Assembly: GCA_003662985.1 (NCBI GenBank) | Contig: QMZD01000073.1 | Coordinates: forward strand, 1-7,731 | Direction of reading: 5' to 3' | Origin: Archaeoglobales archaeon | Lineage (GTDB): Archaea; Halobacteriota; Archaeoglobi; Archaeoglobales; Archaeoglobaceae | Length of the DNA stretch: 7,731 bases | Shown: positions 6,070-7,731 of the stretch, in pieces | How positions within the stretch are numbered: the stretch's first letter is position 1 | Layout: each line of letters opens with the position of its first letter | Program-made: the position numbers and the translations under genes | Notes under the pieces: generated by a model | Seen by the model: only the letters and a program-made list of their open reading frames with translations | The model's database searches: none | Told to the model about the DNA's origin: nothing

Positions 6070-6313
6070 ATGAGCTGTTGGAGGAAGTATTTCCCAGTTA
6101 GCAAGGATAAGGTTGTGGAAATGCTCAAAAGAGCTAAAGCATGAATATTGCCCCATCTGCAAGGCTAAGGTTGAATATGTCAGGTTGATAACTCTTGATC
6201 AGGTTGTTAAGCGGCGGCGTCTCCTTGTGTTGTGGTATTTTGATAGAAAGATGAATATCGAAGTTTGGAGGGATTTAGCAATTGAGAAAAGCATGCCCGG
6301 AGCCGGATCATAA
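6070..6313 (+). pseudogene. Probable frameshifted zinc-knuckle protein remnant
   Basis: From ATG 6070 the frame reads MSCWRKYFPVSKDKVVEMLK, then RAKA and a stop at 6142-6144. A different frame, open from just after a stop at 6071-6073, reads through the same point as KHEYCPICKAKVEYVRLITL and ends at 6311-6313. Joining the two at about 6140 by a one-base shift would give one continuous protein with a CxxC-type zinc knuckle, so a broken gene is plausible. Read as an intact gene, the second frame alone would start at TTG 6113 (66 aa) with no SD. Its tail, rich in arginine and ending MPGAGS, lies over a GC-rich patch and does not look like a conserved domain. No function can be given. It sits in the stretch of about 320 bp upstream of the integrase that has no other gene. 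Confidence 0.35.
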
Positions 6314-6334
6314 CTAAAGGTATAATGCCGAAAG

Positions 6335-6344
6335 CTTTTTATTA
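6335..6344 (+). promoter_or_regulatory. TATA box of the integrase gene
   Basis: CTTTTTATTA is centred about 25 nt before the ATG at 6365. No SD sequence is present before that ATG, so the transcript is probably leaderless. Confidence 0.5.
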
Positions 6345-6364
6345 CTGAAAACTGTAACAAGAGT

Positions 6365-7603
6365 ATGGATTACGACTTCCACAAACACACAATAGAGCTG
6401 AACAGGGAGATGAACAGGGTCAGAGAAGGCGATTTTCCCGAAGAAAATAAGGATCTGCTTATCAAATTCGCTAAGGAGCTACAGGTCGAGGGTATTAAAG
6501 CAGCAAGGATCATCCGATACCTCAAGACCCTAAGGATCGTCCAGCAGTGGAAGAGGAAACTATTCACGGAGTGGACAGTTGACGACCTCAAGGACGTTGT
6601 ATTTGAGATCGAGAACAACGGTTACAAGGTTCAGACCATAAACGAGTTCAGGAAGGGGCTGAGGAAATTCTTCAAGTGGTTGAAGGGCAAGAACTGGGAA
6701 GGTCTTGAGGTCGTGAGGGGAGAGAGGAAGGATAAAAGGAAACCTGACGTTCTCACAGAGGAGGAGATAAGCAGGATGATAGAGGCTGCAATCAATCCGA
6801 GGGACCAAACAATCATAGCCGTAGGATACGAAGCTGGTCTAAGGATAGGTGAGCTCGCCACATTGACTTGGGGGAACGTAACCTGGACTGAATGGGGGGC
6901 AAGGATCAAGGTTCATGGCAAGACCGGCGAAAGGGTGATCCCAATCGTCATGGCTGCAAGCTACCTTAAGAAGTGGATGATCGACCATCCGTATTACGAC
7001 CTGAGAACCAACACCATAGATCCGGATGCCTTGGTCTTCGTGAGATTCAACGGGAAGGGTGCTGGAAAACCGCTAACGTATAACATGTACTCAAAGATCA
7101 TCAAGCAGGCTGCAAGGAAGGCGGGAATAAAAAAGAGAGTTTATCCTCACATCCTGAGACATTCAAGGGCCATCGTTCTAGCGAATAAGCTAACCGAGCA
7201 CCAAATGAACATTTACTTCGGATGGGTTCAGGGGAGCGATATGCCCTCCATCTACGTCCACCTTAGCGGGAGAGACATTGAAGGAGCAATAAAGGAGGTT
7301 TACGGCCTTGAAGATAAGGAGGAGGATAAAACTCTCAAGCCTGTAAAGTGTCCCCGATGTGCTGAACTGAATACTCCTTATTCTCGATTCTGTCATAAAT
7401 GCGGTTTACCGCTGGATGAGAAAGAGAGGCTGAAAGCCCAGCTTGAGGAGGCTAAGCTAGTACCTGAGAAGATGACAAAGATCCTGGAAGATCCCAAGCT
7501 GAGAGAGGAGTTCAAGGCTGCCATCATGCTGGCTGAAGCTCTGGAGGACAATCCGGAAGGAATGAAGAAGCTGAACGAGTTGATTGAAGAAATGCTGAAA
7601 TGA
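6365..7603 (+). CDS. Tyrosine recombinase/integrase with C-terminal zinc ribbon
   Basis: 412 aa. It cuts and joins DNA through a covalent 3'-phosphotyrosine link. The N-terminal SAM-like core-binding domain lies at about 25-112 (helical, with LRIVQQWKRKL and INEFRKGLRKFFKWLKG). The catalytic domain lies at about 128-300: Arg160 (YEAGLRIGEL), Lys186 (VHGKTGER), His262 and Arg265 (HILRHSRA), Trp287 in the position of the second His/Trp (YFGWVQGS), and the nucleophile Tyr297 (SIYVHLSG). All expected residues are present, so it should be active. Behind it are a zinc ribbon (Cys329, Cys332, Cys343, Cys346; CPRCAELN...FCHKCG) and a helical acidic tail (about 352-412). Such zinc-ribbon fusions occur in archaeal element integrases; the tail may bind DNA or a partner. 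The catalytic domain is not split, unlike SSV-type integrases after insertion. It is probably a mobile-element integrase rather than housekeeping XerA, judging from the debris upstream and the next gene. Confidence 0.93.
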   Translation: MDYDFHKHTIELNREMNRVREGDFPEENKDLLIKFAKELQVEGIKAARIIRYLKTLRIVQQWKRKLFTEWTVDDLKDVVFEIENNGYKVQTINEFRKGLRKFFKWLKGKNWEGLEVVRGERKDKRKPDVLTEEEISRMIEAAINPRDQTIIAVGYEAGLRIGELATLTWGNVTWTEWGARIKVHGKTGERVIPIVMAASYLKKWMIDHPYYDLRTNTIDPDALVFVRFNGKGAGKPLTYNMYSKIIKQAARKAGIKKRVYPHILRHSRAIVLANKLTEHQMNIYFGWVQGSDMPSIYVHLSGRDIEGAIKEVYGLEDKEEDKTLKPVKCPRCAELNTPYSRFCHKCGLPLDEKERLKAQLEEAKLVPEKMTKILEDPKLREEFKAAIMLAEALEDNPEGMKKLNELIEEMLK

Positions 7604-7614
7604 GTTTAAGTTCC

Positions 7615-7644
7615 GATATAGTTAAATAGGTGACCTGCTATATC
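7615..7644. promoter_or_regulatory. Dyad operator overlapping the promoter of the right-edge gene
   Basis: GATATAG (7615-7621) and CTATATC (7638-7644) are perfect inverted repeats. Between them lie a second dyad, AGGT-G-ACCT (7628-7636), and a TATA-like TTAAAT (7622-7627) centred about 27 nt before the GTG at 7652. A repressor bound here would block TBP/TFB, so the following gene is probably repressed, perhaps by its own product or operon partner. This is inferred from symmetry and position only. Confidence 0.45.
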
Positions 7645-7651
7645 ACATATT

Positions 7652-7731
7652 GTGGCAAAGCTCAGATACCACCTGAAGAGGATCTTCCCAGAAGGGGACA
7701 TCATGGAAATAAAGATATGGGAAGTCCCAAA
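7652..7731 (+). CDS. Start of a gene cut by the right window edge; TumE-like N-terminus possible
   Basis: From GTG 7652 the frame is open to the window edge and reads MAKLRYHLKRIFPEGDIMEI followed by KIWEVP. The start fits the TATA-like element about 27 nt upstream, giving a leaderless mRNA as for the other genes here. The alternating basic/hydrophobic start and the phrase 'EIKIWEVP' remind me of small archaeal proteins of the DUF6516/TumE-like toxin group. That is recollection on 26 residues and may be wrong. It follows the integrase by 48 bp with its own operator-like promoter, as expected for an accessory gene of an integrated element. The coding call is fairly good; the function is tentative. 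Confidence 0.55.
   Translation, partial: MAKLRYHLKRIFPEGDIMEIKIWEVP

Noticed and set aside
6631..6909. 92-aa minus-strand frame, and other minus frames at 6370-6808 and 7190-7396
   Set aside because: They are antisense shadows of the integrase, which has a full set of catalytic residues and its own promoter.
1..7731. CRISPR array, rRNA, complete tRNA, insertion sequence with transposase
   Set aside because: No regularly spaced repeats, no rRNA-like stretches, no complete cloverleaf and no transposase motifs were seen on either strand.

Overview
The window looks like chromosomal DNA of a thermophilic euryarchaeon, most probably Archaeoglobales (Archaeoglobus/Ferroglobus-like). This is inferred from three things: a DUF531 protein next to an archaeal-type KptA with an N-terminal zinc knuckle; GGTGAT-type Shine-Dalgarno sequences inside transcription units; and archaeal TATA boxes about 25-27 nt upstream of start codons, which implies leaderless mRNAs. 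The genus is not proven by the sequence.

Left part (1-2994, minus strand): a large membrane-anchored transglutaminase-like protein (TGc core with Cys/His/Asp, Ig-like beta domains, second TM helix, cytoplasmic DUF4129-like tail). Its 3' end overlaps a multi-pass membrane protein that runs off the left edge. The second gene starts at a TTG behind a strong SD sequence lying inside the transglutaminase gene, so the two are probably translationally coupled.

Middle left (2995-4300): a divergent promoter region separates that unit from a plus-strand pair, DUF531 (SPOUT-like) followed by kptA (RNA 2'-phosphotransferase). Both probably act on RNA. The pair ends at an oligo-T stretch and meets a short secreted protein gene (4301-4711, minus) head-on. 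A 20-bp tandem duplication carrying oligo-A/oligo-T lies between them.

Middle (4712-5803): an AT-rich 256-bp intergenic region holds an unexplained 66-nt, GC-closed imperfect hairpin (4841-4906). It is followed by the TATA box and gene of a QueG-like double-cluster iron-sulfur protein.

Right part (5804-7731): a small two-TM protein (minus), a stretch of about 300 bp with a probably broken zinc-knuckle ORF, then a tyrosine recombinase of the XerA type with a C-terminal zinc ribbon (6365-7603). Past the integrase, a dyad-symmetric, operator-like promoter precedes a GTG-started gene that runs off the right edge. This end looks like the edge of an integrated element inserted next to ordinary housekeeping genes. 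No rRNA, complete tRNA, CRISPR array or insertion sequence was found.
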